Assembly (NCBI GenBank): GCA_028823175.1
Contig: JAPKBZ010000036.1
Coordinates: forward strand, 1 to 41,698
DNA: 41,698 nt
Direction of reading: 5' to 3'
Source of the DNA: Myxococcota bacterium
GTDB lineage: Bacteria > Myxococcota_A > UBA9160 > UBA4427
Shown: positions 1 through 7,612 of the stretch, piece after piece
Numbering within the stretch: position 1 is the stretch's first letter
Layout of the letters: each line of letters starts with the position of its first letter
Notes under the pieces: generated by a model
Seen by the model: the letters and a program-made list of their open reading frames with translations, nothing else
Databases searched by the model: none
What the model was told of the DNA's origin: nothing
Made by a program: the position numbers and the translations under genes

Positions 1-68
1 GCGCCCTCCCCTGATAAGAGCCGCGCCCTCCCCTGATAAGAGCCGCGCCCTCCCCCTCCATCAGATCC
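1..68. repeat. 22-bp tandem repeat, window edge
   Basis: Two identical 22-bp units (1-22 and 23-44, beginning GCGCCCTCCCCTGATAAGAG) are followed by a degenerate third copy (about 45-68) and a partial fourth beginning near 69. The array probably continues to the left of the window. No gene is seen here; the spacing is too tight for a CRISPR because there are no spacers. Confidence 0.8.
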
Positions 69-107
69 GCGCCTCCCTCTTCATAAGAGTGGGAGTGGGA
101 GTGGACC

Positions 108-157
108 ATGAAAGTAGGAGTGGGCGATCGCCATGAGAGTAGGAGTGGGCGATCGGG
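108..157. repeat. 25-bp direct repeat, two copies
   Basis: Copies at 108-132 and 133-157 share the core AGTAGGAGTGGGCGATCG and differ at a few positions. The stretch just before (about 88-103) is built of short GTGGGA units. It lies directly upstream of tRNA-Leu and is non-coding as far as I can see. Confidence 0.75.
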
Positions 158-194
158 TCGGGTTTCGTTATCGTGCGCGGCTCCAATCCCGTGT

Positions 195-281
195 GCGGCG
201 GTGGCGGAACTGGTAGACGCGTCAGCTTGAGGGGCTGGTGGGGGCAACCCCGTGGAGGTTCGATTCCTCTTCGCCGCACCA
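195..281 (+). tRNA. tRNA-Leu (anticodon GAG)
   Basis: The acceptor stem pairs 195-201 (GCGGCGG) with 271-277, with one G-U pair. The discriminator is A278 and CCA is encoded at 279-281. The anticodon stem is 222-226/234-238 with a seven-base loop; the anticodon GAG is at 229-231 and reads CUC leucine codons. A long variable arm (G-run, CAA loop, C-run, about 240-251) and the T loop TTCGATT fit a class II leucine tRNA. It is flanked on both sides by tandem repeats. Confidence 0.96.
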
Positions 282-304
282 TGGGACATGGGACACGCCT
301 CATG

Positions 305-420
305 CACTATGCACTATGCACCACGCACCACGCACCACGCACCACGCACCATGCACCATGCACCACACACTATGCACCACGCACTATGCACCACGCACTA
401 TGCACCACGCACTATGCACC
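305..420. repeat. 7-bp tandem repeat array (CACYAYG)
   Basis: About 16.5 head-to-tail copies of a heptamer, mostly CACCACG, CACTATG or CACCATG, lie 24 bp downstream of tRNA-Leu. CACTATG and CACCACG alternate in the right half, so a 14-bp higher-order unit is visible there. GGGACATGG-type motifs flank the array at 283-292 and 423-445. All reading frames stay open only because a 7-bp unit cycles through frames; I see no gene. Confidence 0.92.
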
Positions 421-526
421 CCGGGACATGGGGTATAGGACATGGGGCTTAAGGCATAGGGCATAAGAAGGGGCCGAGGCCCTCAGCAACGCTGGGCCCC
501 CCTACCCTTCGCGACCCGCGGAGCCG

Positions 527-544
527 CCCGGGCCTTCGCCCGGG
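527..544. terminator. GC-rich hairpin downstream of the minus-strand block
   Basis: A perfect 7-bp stem, CCCGGGC (527-533) with GCCCGGG (538-544), closes a CTTC loop. It lies about 50 bp beyond the stop codon of the last minus-strand gene (596) and could end that transcription unit. There is no T-run, so it is not a classical intrinsic terminator. The rest of 421-595 shows no gene. Confidence 0.3.
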
Positions 545-595
545 GAGCCAGACCAACCCAGACGCCGTCCAACCGGCTGCGGGCTGGCTGCGGGT

Positions 596-1072
596 TCAGT
601 CGGAGAGCTGGCCCGCCTCGCGCGCCGCTTCCAATCGGGCCTTGTTCCTGGCGTCCATCTCGGCCTCACTCAGGACCATGTCGATCTTGCGGGCGAAGCG
701 GGCCTCGGGATCTTTTTCGTCCGGCACCCAGTAGATAAAGAGAAATTGCCCCTCCTTCATCTCGTTGATGTCTGCCCGCTTGCCGTCGAGGGTCACGCTG
801 GTTCGGGTCAGGACCGATCCCTCGGGCTTCACGGTGAAGGTCGCTTTCTTACCCGTCTTCAACTTGAGCTTCTTACTCGCCGGCTTCTTCCCCTTCTTCT
901 TCACCTTGACCTCGATCGTCTTTGCCTCGGCGTCGTAGGACAGGAAGGTGGCCTCGGTCTTGATACTCTTGGATTTCTTGGCCTGGGCCACGCCAACTCC
1001 GCCGGCAAGGACGAAAGCCGCCGCCGCGAGTAGAAGTGCAATTCTTGAAACCCGGGTTCGACTCGACTGCAT
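596..1072 (-). CDS. small secreted lysine-rich protein
   Basis: 158 aa. The start at 1072 is chosen because AGGAGT lies about 8 bases upstream and the product then begins with a clear Sec signal peptide: a basic N-terminus, a hydrophobic stretch at residues 11-28, and probable cleavage after AQA at 29-31. The mature protein is strongly basic at residues 32-76 (runs of KKKGKK and KKLKLK), then continues with alternating hydrophobic residues typical of a small beta-rich domain (about 78-133) and an acidic helical tail. I recognise no named family. A similarly built protein lies at 41017-41340. It is separated from the oxidoreductase gene upstream by 178 bp, so it may have its own promoter. An export role is inferred from the signal peptide only. 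Confidence 0.75.
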   Translation of the reverse strand: MQSSRTRVSRIALLLAAAAFVLAGGVGVAQAKKSKSIKTEATFLSYDAEAKTIEVKVKKKGKKPASKKLKLKTGKKATFTVKPEGSVLTRTSVTLDGKRADINEMKEGQFLFIYWVPDEKDPEARFARKIDMVLSEAEMDARNKARLEAAREAGQLSD

Positions 1073-1250
1073 CGTGTTAACTCCTATGAACTCGCGCGGG
1101 GTCCTGGGAATTCCGTTGACCGCGCCATGGAAGACAAACAAGATCGCACAACACGCCCTGCTGCGTCCATGCAGACCCGGGTTTCCCCGGGGAAGAAAAC
1201 GCCGTGCGGTCAGGGCATCGGCGTGGCCACTCCTCAAACCCTCGGCACCG

Positions 1251-1904
1251 TTACTCGGAGCCCGCGCCCTCGGCCCTTTCGAGGCGCTCCAGACTTCGGT
1301 CCACCCAGCGTCGGTAGAGATCGATAGGGTGGGCGCCCACGATTACCGCCGGATTGCCCGCGAGCCGAACGGCCGGAACCCCCGTGGCTCCAGAGTCGAG
1401 GGCTTCCCGGTGATCAGCCAGAACCTCGTCGAGGAGTTCGCTCGTCTGGCTGCTCTTGAATGCCTCAGCCGGCAGGGAGAGTTCATGCCAGAGCGAGCGC
1501 AGCGTGTCCATTTCGCTGATATCACGATTCTCGGAAAAATAGGCCTTCAGCAACCCCTCGTGCATCGCGGAGAACGCCTCGGGGCCGACCCGCTGGGCCG
1601 CCTTGGCAACCCGGTGCGCCGGAATACTGTGGGAGGGCGGTCCTTGGTCGCTGGCCCAAACCCGGAACTCGCCCGCATCCTGCTCGGCGGCCGGTCGCAT
1701 CCAGGATTCGGTGTAGCTCCGGAATTTCGCTAGGGCGGCTTTTGGGTCCGAGTGCACCCGGGGCTCGGGGCGAAGCAGATAGCTGCGCCATTCGAGTTCC
1801 ACCTGGCCGGCATACTCGGCTTCGAGCCGCCGCAGTCGCACCGAGGCGTTAAAACACCACGGACAGAGATAATCCGAGTAGACGACGAAGCGAAGGGCGC
1901 TCAA
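1251..1904 (-). CDS. DsbA-family (FrnE/HCCA isomerase-like) oxidoreductase
   Basis: 217 aa, a thioredoxin-fold protein of the DsbA superfamily. The redox motif CPWC is at residues 14-17, right after the first beta strand (FVVYSDYLCPWC). A long helical insertion follows, and the conserved cis-proline loop TGVPAV lies at about 174-179. There is no signal peptide, so it should act in the cytoplasm, as FrnE-type proteins do. Family members are thiol-disulfide oxidoreductases or glutathione-linked isomerases; the substrate cannot be read from the sequence. Its ATG overlaps the stop of the flavin reductase gene by 4 bp (ATGA), so the two are probably co-translated, perhaps as a redox pair. Confidence 0.9.
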   Translation of the reverse strand: MSALRFVVYSDYLCPWCFNASVRLRRLEAEYAGQVELEWRSYLLRPEPRVHSDPKAALAKFRSYTESWMRPAAEQDAGEFRVWASDQGPPSHSIPAHRVAKAAQRVGPEAFSAMHEGLLKAYFSENRDISEMDTLRSLWHELSLPAEAFKSSQTSELLDEVLADHREALDSGATGVPAVRLAGNPAVIVGAHPIDLYRRWVDRSLERLERAEGAGSE

Positions 1905-2389
1905 TCCGCCTCATCCTCGAGTTTTCGGTAACCCGCACCCCAATAGACCAGGGGGGCTCCCGGGCGAACTTCAGCCGATTCGATCAAACCCACGAAAATC
2001 AGATGATCTCCCACCTCGTGGGTAGCCGTCAGACGACAGTCCAGATTGGCGAGTGCCCCGGTAAGCAAAGGGGCCCCGGTCTGGCCGATTTCGTATTCGA
2101 TTCCCTCAAATCGAACGTGCTCGAGCTTTTTCGAAGCGAACCGATCCGAGATTTCCTGTTGCTCGACTGACAGGATGCTCACGCCGAAACAGCCACCCTC
2201 GCTGATCATGCGCGTGGTCAGTGATGCGCGGTCACAGAGCACCACGGCAAGCGGCGGCGTCAGCGAAGCCCCACTGAAGTCGGAGACCGTCATGCCATGA
2301 ATCGTGTCTCCGGCGCAACTGGTCACGACCGTTACGCCGCTCGGCCAGGCGGACATACATCTTTTGAATTCTTCTTCGCTGATCGCCAT
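1901..2389 (-). CDS. flavin reductase-like protein (HpaC-type FMN-binding domain)
   Basis: 162 aa. The start at 2389 is preferred to an in-frame upstream ATG at 2434 because GAGGAAGG precedes it at good spacing and family homology begins at once (MAISEEEFKRCMSAWPSGV). Family features are the flavin-binding stretch HGMTVSDFSGASLTPPL at residues 31-47, a GDH motif near residue 132, and a C-terminal YWGAGYRKL. Such proteins reduce FMN or FAD with NAD(P)H, often for a partner monooxygenase. No monooxygenase is present here; the coupled neighbour is the DsbA-like gene downstream. The exact cofactor and partner are unknown. Confidence 0.9.
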   Translation of the reverse strand: MAISEEEFKRCMSAWPSGVTVVTSCAGDTIHGMTVSDFSGASLTPPLAVVLCDRASLTTRMISEGGCFGVSILSVEQQEISDRFASKKLEHVRFEGIEYEIGQTGAPLLTGALANLDCRLTATHEVGDHLIFVGLIESAEVRPGAPLVYWGAGYRKLEDEAD

Positions 2390-2486
2390 TGTGCACCTTC
2401 CTCGACGCACCCAATTCGGCGCTCGTGCCGGCAAGCTTAAGGCACCCGCCTACGAGCACCAACCGGCCACCGAGCAAGTCACCCGA

Positions 2487-3821
2487 TCAAGAGCGGCCTC
2501 TCCCCTCGACGCGCAGGAAAACGAGATCCATGACGTTCGTCTCGGTCGGTCCCGTCCTCAGCAGCCCGCCGCGCTCATCGAAAAAACCATAACTGTCGTT
2601 CTGCTCGAGTCGCTCGGTCGCCTCTTCGATGGCCCCCCTTCCTCGAATCAGTTCGCCTGCCTCGACAAACGCGCCCGCGGCATCGGTTGGGCCGTCCATG
2701 CCATCGCTCCCGACCGCCAGAATCGACATCCCTCCCCGAACGCCCTCACGCGCCCACTCCAGGGCCGCTGCCAGGGCGATTTCCTGGTTTCGTCCACCCT
2801 GGCCCGGGCCCCGCACGGTCACCACCGTCTCACCGCCAGCGATCAGGAGAGCGGGCGAATCGCTCCGAATCGAGCGGGCCAAGGCTGCAAGTTTTCTCCC
2901 CATCCCCCGGGCCTCGCCCGTCAGGATTTCTCCCAGATCGAGCGCGGGCACGCCTTCTGCCCGGGCCAAACTAACCGCGGCACTGCGTGCGCTCGCGTTC
3001 GAGGCGATGATTCCCGCCCCGACACGCTCCAGCCCGGGGTGCCCCGGCTTCGGCGACTCCGGTACGCGCCCGGCCGCGCCGGCTTCGAGGTGGGCCATCA
3101 ATCCGGGCGAAAAACGCTCTTGGAGCCCGTAGCGCTCGACCACCGCCAGGGCGTGGTCAAAAGTCGTCGGGTCGGCAACGCAGGGACCAGAGCCGAGGGT
3201 CGCCAGGGAGTCCCCGGGCACATCGGAGACCGCGAGCACTTCGATCCGTTCGCTTGCGCTCGCCAGGGCGAGCCGGCCACCACCGATTGACGAGCAGTGC
3301 TTGCGCACCGTGTTGATCGAGTCGATATCCGCTCCCGAGGCCAGCAGCGCCTTGTTGGCGGTGACCAGGTCGGAGAGGAGCAGGCCGGGTTCGGGGCAGC
3401 TCAGCATCGCCGAAGCCCCCCCCGAAAGAAGCACCACCAGCACGTCTTCCCGGGGAATCTGGGCAACGAAACGTAAGAGTTCGCTGGAGGCGGCCACCCC
3501 CCTCTCATCGGGTACGGGATGGCCGGCGAGCATCCCAGTAAAGGCTGCCGGGACATCTCGCCCGTAGGCGTCCCCCGTAACCACACACCCCTGCCGAACG
3601 GCGGTGCCCGCGGCGCCCTCAAAGGCCCGAGCCATCGCGGCGGCGGCTTTGCCGGCGGCCACAACCCAGAATTTCGTACCGGGAACGAACCTCCGCCCCC
3701 TGATCGCAATTTCTCCCGTCTCACTTCGCTCGACGACAGCTGCGACCGCCTTGCCCGCGTGAACGGTTTCGAGACTCCGGGCGAAAAGGGTTTCCATGTA
3801 CGCCCGGCGCGGGTTTTCCAT
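2487..3821 (-). CDS. glycerate 2-kinase (MOFRL family)
   Basis: 444 aa, the usual length for the GckA/TtuD-type glycerate kinase, which phosphorylates D-glycerate with ATP to give 2-phosphoglycerate. Visible family blocks are VAAGKAAAAMA (residues 54-64), the glycine-rich LLSGGASAML (131-140), the TVRKH...SIGGGRLA block (171-185), the GPGQGGRNQE motif in the second half, and the terminal GSDGMDGPTDAAGA and TNVMDLVFL segments of the MOFRL domain. The start lies 6 bp after the OmpA-lipoprotein stop, with AGGGG just upstream. Glycerate metabolism could link to the glycine/one-carbon genes elsewhere in the window, but that is inference. Confidence 0.93.
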   Translation of the reverse strand: MENPRRAYMETLFARSLETVHAGKAVAAVVERSETGEIAIRGRRFVPGTKFWVVAAGKAAAAMARAFEGAAGTAVRQGCVVTGDAYGRDVPAAFTGMLAGHPVPDERGVAASSELLRFVAQIPREDVLVVLLSGGASAMLSCPEPGLLLSDLVTANKALLASGADIDSINTVRKHCSSIGGGRLALASASERIEVLAVSDVPGDSLATLGSGPCVADPTTFDHALAVVERYGLQERFSPGLMAHLEAGAAGRVPESPKPGHPGLERVGAGIIASNASARSAAVSLARAEGVPALDLGEILTGEARGMGRKLAALARSIRSDSPALLIAGGETVVTVRGPGQGGRNQEIALAAALEWAREGVRGGMSILAVGSDGMDGPTDAAGAFVEAGELIRGRGAIEEATERLEQNDSYGFFDERGGLLRTGPTETNVMDLVFLRVEGRGRS

Positions 3822-3827
3822 GCGCCC

Positions 3828-4703
3828 CTAGTCGCCTGCTCCGGGCAACCCGGAGTCGCTGACCGACTTGCCCGGTCGCGGCTTCAAACGGATCTCGATG
3901 CGCCGGTTCCGTGACCGACTCTCGTCGCTTTCGTTGGGGACAAGGGGCTGGAACGATGCAAATGAAACCACCCTCAGACGGCTCCCATCGATCCCCTGCT
4001 CCTGCATCAACCGCACCACCCGCGAGGCCCGGGCCGCAGCGAGTTCCCAGTTGCTCGGATAGCGACTACGCAAGCTCGCTTTCAGCCCGCGATCGTCCGT
4101 GTGCCCCTGGACTTCGATGGTGTAATCGAGTTTCTGGAGTTGTCGCGAAACTTTATCGAGGACCTGCCGCCCGATGGGATCGAGGTCGGCAGAACCGGAG
4201 GCGAAAATAATATCGTCAGAAACCGAGACCCGGAGACCCTCCCGAAGTTGCTCGATTTCGATCTGACCGGAAGAAACCTCCGATTCGAGATCGGCCATCA
4301 GGTCCGTATAGGTTGAAGCCAATCGACTGACTTCGGCTCGCGCATCCTCGAGGTTCCTGGTCGAGGCCGCCAAGCGTCGCGACTGATTTCCGAGCTTCGT
4401 TTCAAGGCCGGCTTCCGATCGGGTGAGATCCTCGGCCTTTCGCTCGAGCGTCTGGTGCTCGACACTCAAATCTTCGAAGGCTTCGAGATTCTGTGACAAC
4501 TCCTCGTACAGATAACCCTGCTCGGCCTCGAGCTTCTCGGTCTTCTCGGTCAGGCCAGCGTTCTGCCGCTTGAGAGCATCCAGATTACCCTCGACTCGCC
4601 GATACTCAGACGAACTCACACAGCCGAGCGAGCAGAGAGCGATCCAGCCAGCGATTGAAAAAATGTTCCAAGGGTTGGTCGACAAGTCTTTCATGGCCCT
4701 CAA
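3828..4703 (-). CDS. OmpA-domain lipoprotein with coiled-coil stalk
   Basis: 291 aa from a TTG start with AGGCG upstream; an in-frame ATG three codons later (4694) is equally possible. The N-terminus has a hydrophobic segment ending in a probable lipobox, CSLGC, with Cys28 as the lipidation site. Residues about 35-155 are a predicted coiled coil rich in Glu, Leu and Lys. The C-terminal 120 residues are an OmpA/Pal peptidoglycan-binding domain: DIIFASGSADL, VQGHTDDRG, a NWELAAARA helix and RNRRIEIRL. It would tether the outer membrane to the cell wall, with the coiled coil spanning the periplasm. It is 36 bp downstream of lon and 6 bp upstream of the glycerate kinase gene. Confidence 0.92.
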   Translation of the reverse strand: MRAMKDLSTNPWNIFSIAGWIALCSLGCVSSSEYRRVEGNLDALKRQNAGLTEKTEKLEAEQGYLYEELSQNLEAFEDLSVEHQTLERKAEDLTRSEAGLETKLGNQSRRLAASTRNLEDARAEVSRLASTYTDLMADLESEVSSGQIEIEQLREGLRVSVSDDIIFASGSADLDPIGRQVLDKVSRQLQKLDYTIEVQGHTDDRGLKASLRSRYPSNWELAAARASRVVRLMQEQGIDGSRLRVVSFASFQPLVPNESDESRSRNRRIEIRLKPRPGKSVSDSGLPGAGD

Positions 4704-4739
4704 TCGTTCGCCTATTGGTTACGAAGAGTGAAATCTACC

Positions 4740-7190
4740 CTAAGTCATGATTTGTTCGAGGGCGTCATCGATCGAGCCCACGTAGTGGAGATCGAGCCCT
4801 ACGAGCAGTTCCTTCTCGATCTCCTCGACGTCCCTCCGGTTGTCCTGGGGGAGAACAACACGCTGGATCCCGGCTCTCTTCGCCGCCAGAACTTTCTCCT
4901 TGATACCTCCGACAGGGAGCACCTTGCCTCGTAGAGTAATCTCCCCCGTCATCGCGGTATTCGGGCGAATGCTCTTGTCCGTCAGCATAGACATCATTGC
5001 GGTCACCATGGCGACCCCGGCGGACGGGCCGTCCTTGGGTACCCCTCCGGATGGGACGTGGACGTGAACGTCGCGTTGGTCAAAATCCCCACCCGGCCCA
5101 AGACCCAGGGAATCCCCGTTACTCCGCAGCCACGAGCGAGCCGCCTCTGCTGATTCGCGCATCACATCTCCCAGCGAACCCGTCAGCTTCAACCCGCCAC
5201 TGCCCGCCATGCTCGTCGCCTCGACGAAGAGGATATCCCCCCCTGCCGGAGTCCACGCGAGCCCCACTGCGACACCCGGCTTCATGTCCGCCTCGGCAAT
5301 TTCGGGCTCGAATCGCGGAGCCCCCAGCAACTCGTCGAGATCGGCGACCTCGATACGGATCGGACCGGAATCCCCTCCCTCGGCCACGCGTCGGGCGATC
5401 TTTCGGCAGACCCTGCCGATCTCCCTTTCCAGATTCCGGACACCCGCTTCTCGGGTATAGCGCTCGCTCAGGTGGACCAGACTCTCCTCTGAAATTTGGA
5501 AATCCAGATTTGATATGCCGTTTCTCTCGATCTGCCGGGGCAAGACGAACGCCTTCGCAATCTCCACCTTCTCCTCGACGGTGTAGCCAGGGAGTTCGAT
5601 GACTTCCATCCGGTCGCGCAAGGCGGCGGGTACCGGATCTATCAGATTTGCAGTTGCAATAAAGAGAACCTGGGAGAGGTCGAAGGGAACTTCGAGGTAG
5701 TGATCGCTGAACTCCGAATTCTGCTCGGGATCTAGCACCTCCAGGAGCGCCGAAGAGGGATCACCCCGCCCGTCGGACCCCACCTTGTCGAGTTCGTCGA
5801 GCAACATGACGGGATTCCGCGTGCCCCCCTTTTTGAGCGATTGGATGATGCGGCCAGGCATGGCCCCAACGTAGGTCCGCCGATGCCCCCTCACCTCGGC
5901 TTCGTCGCGAACCCCGCCGAGTGAGATCCGGGTAAATTCGCGATTGAGCGCGCGCGCGATGGATTTTCCCAGAGAGGTTTTGCCCGTACCCGGCGGGCCC
6001 ACAAAGCAGAGAATCGGTCCCTTCAGGTCTCTCTTCAGTGAGAGCACCGCGATGTATTCGACGATCCTGTCCTTGATCTTGTCGAGACCATAATGATCTT
6101 CATCAAGAATCTTGCGCGCCTCAATCACGTCCAGGCGGTCTTCGCTGAGAACGGACCACGGAAGCTCGGTCAGCCACTCAAGGTAGGTTCGGATCACGCT
6201 GTGCTCAGCGGCAGCGGGCGGCATCTGGGACAATCTTTCGGCTTCCCGGAAAGCCTGCTTCTGAGCTTCTTCGGGCATGCCAGCGGCGTCGATCTTCTGG
6301 CGAAAGACCTCCGCCCCCTCTTCCCCCTCTTCGCTCTCGCCCAACTCCCGGCGAATCGCCTCGAGCTGCTGGCGCAGCATATATTCCCTCTGGGTCTTGC
6401 CGAGCTCGTTTTGAACCTTTTCCTTGATCTCGGTTTCGATCTCGAGCTCTTGCCCTTCCTTCGTCAACTGCCCCAGGACCAGTCGCAACCGCTCCGTGAC
6501 GTCGAGGGCCTCCAAGACGGTCTGCTTGCCCGCCACCTCCAATTCGAGATTCGAAGCGACCAGATCAGCGAGCTTCGAGGGGTCATCGAGGTTGGCCACG
6601 AGAACCTGCAGGTCGTCCGACAATCGCGCACTTTCTGCCACCAGCCGATTGAATTGCTGGGACAGGTTACGCGTAAGGGCCTCGACCTCCACCGAGTCGA
6701 CATCGCACGCCTCCTCGACGGTAAGAATGCGCGCTTTCAGGAAGGGATCCTCCGAAACGAATTCGCCGAACCGCACGCGGGCGACGCCCTGCACCAGCAG
6801 CCGATACGAGCCGTCCGGAAATTTCAGCATCTTGACAACGCGAAGGATTGTCCCCACGTCGAAGATGTCCTCGCCCCGAGCCTGACCATCGATCTCGTGC
6901 CGAATCGCCGCGCACGCCAGCAGCCGATCCGGGCGCAGCAGAACCGAATCGATCAAGGCCTGGGAAGCCGGGGTATTGACCAATAGCGGGGAGAGTAAGA
7001 ACGGAAACAGAACGGTGTTTCTGAGCGGAAGAACGGGAAGTTCTTCAGGAATCTCGGGGATCTCCTGCTCATCTCCCCCCTCGCCTCCCGAGCCGACCTG
7101 AATCTCCATTCCCCGGGCCAGCAGCGCCCGGAGATTCTGGGTCTCTTCCTCTCCCGGTTCGTCGTCGAAGTCCTCGGGCCCATCACTCAT
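4740..7190 (-). CDS. lon: ATP-dependent protease Lon
   Basis: 816 aa, normal length. It has an N-terminal substrate-binding LON domain (residues about 51-240, LPVLPLRNTVLFP), a coiled region, an AAA+ module with Walker A GPPGTGKT at 398-405 and Walker B VMLLDELDKVG at 461-471, and a C-terminal serine-lysine protease domain with Ser723 in KDGPSAGVAM and Lys766 in GGIKEK. It degrades misfolded and regulatory proteins in the cytosol. The start codon overlaps the hsp20 stop (ATGA at 7190-7187), so synthesis is probably coupled to the chaperones upstream. The extra acidic N-terminal 45 residues are unremarkable low-complexity sequence. Confidence 0.98.
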   Translation of the reverse strand: MSDGPEDFDDEPGEEETQNLRALLARGMEIQVGSGGEGGDEQEIPEIPEELPVLPLRNTVLFPFLLSPLLVNTPASQALIDSVLLRPDRLLACAAIRHEIDGQARGEDIFDVGTILRVVKMLKFPDGSYRLLVQGVARVRFGEFVSEDPFLKARILTVEEACDVDSVEVEALTRNLSQQFNRLVAESARLSDDLQVLVANLDDPSKLADLVASNLELEVAGKQTVLEALDVTERLRLVLGQLTKEGQELEIETEIKEKVQNELGKTQREYMLRQQLEAIRRELGESEEGEEGAEVFRQKIDAAGMPEEAQKQAFREAERLSQMPPAAAEHSVIRTYLEWLTELPWSVLSEDRLDVIEARKILDEDHYGLDKIKDRIVEYIAVLSLKRDLKGPILCFVGPPGTGKTSLGKSIARALNREFTRISLGGVRDEAEVRGHRRTYVGAMPGRIIQSLKKGGTRNPVMLLDELDKVGSDGRGDPSSALLEVLDPEQNSEFSDHYLEVPFDLSQVLFIATANLIDPVPAALRDRMEVIELPGYTVEEKVEIAKAFVLPRQIERNGISNLDFQISEESLVHLSERYTREAGVRNLEREIGRVCRKIARRVAEGGDSGPIRIEVADLDELLGAPRFEPEIAEADMKPGVAVGLAWTPAGGDILFVEATSMAGSGGLKLTGSLGDVMRESAEAARSWLRSNGDSLGLGPGGDFDQRDVHVHVPSGGVPKDGPSAGVAMVTAMMSMLTDKSIRPNTAMTGEITLRGKVLPVGGIKEKVLAAKRAGIQRVVLPQDNRRDVEEIEKELLVGLDLHYVGSIDDALEQIMT

Positions 7191-7612
7191 TCGGTTTCCA
7201 CCTTTACTTCGCGAGCCCGCGACGATTTCTTCGGCAGATTCACCGAAAGGATTCCGTCTTCCAGGCGGGCGCTCACGCCACTCCGGTCGAAGGCCTTCGA
7301 AATCTGTACCCGCCGCTCGAAAGGGCCTACGGCAATTTCCATCTGGAGCAAACGCCCGGTATCCCCCCCTACGGGCGGATTACGAACACCGCTCACCCGC
7401 AGGAGATCGGTGTCGATATTGACGTGGATATCCTCCCCGGCCACCCCGGGAATTTCGAGACGAACCACGATAGAGTGGCTCGTCTCGAAGATGTCCACAG
7501 CCGGCTGCCAGTGATGGCCCCGCAACCGGTCCGGAAAGTCGCCGAATGATTCGACGAGGGGATCTGAACGATCTCCGTCAGGAATTGTCTTTCTCCTCGG
7601 TGTACTCCGCAT
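7187..7612 (-). CDS. small heat-shock protein (Hsp20/alpha-crystallin)
   Basis: 141 aa from the ATG at 7612; another ATG at 7621 is possible. Either start lies inside the last codons of dnaK, so the genes overlap by about 35-44 bp in different frames. The alpha-crystallin domain spans residues about 37-130: [19 protein letters not shown], an arginine-flanked strand ending FERRVQI, and the signature GILSVNLPK. Such proteins are ATP-independent holdases that keep unfolded clients soluble for DnaK. The ribosome-binding site is weak (GAAG), consistent with re-initiation after dnaK. It ends in an ATGA overlap with lon. Confidence 0.9.
   Translation of the reverse strand: MRSTPRRKTIPDGDRSDPLVESFGDFPDRLRGHHWQPAVDIFETSHSIVVRLEIPGVAGEDIHVNIDTDLLRVSGVRNPPVGGDTGRLLQMEIAVGPFERRVQISKAFDRSGVSARLEDGILSVNLPKKSSRAREVKVETE

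Noticed and set aside
1-68. CRISPR array
   Set aside because: Units are head to tail without spacers and no cas gene is near.
173-466. Open frames of 66-97 codons across tRNA-Leu and the heptamer array
   Set aside because: They include the tRNA sequence and owe their openness to the 7-bp repeat; the peptides are His/Thr/Pro repeats with no ribosome-binding site.
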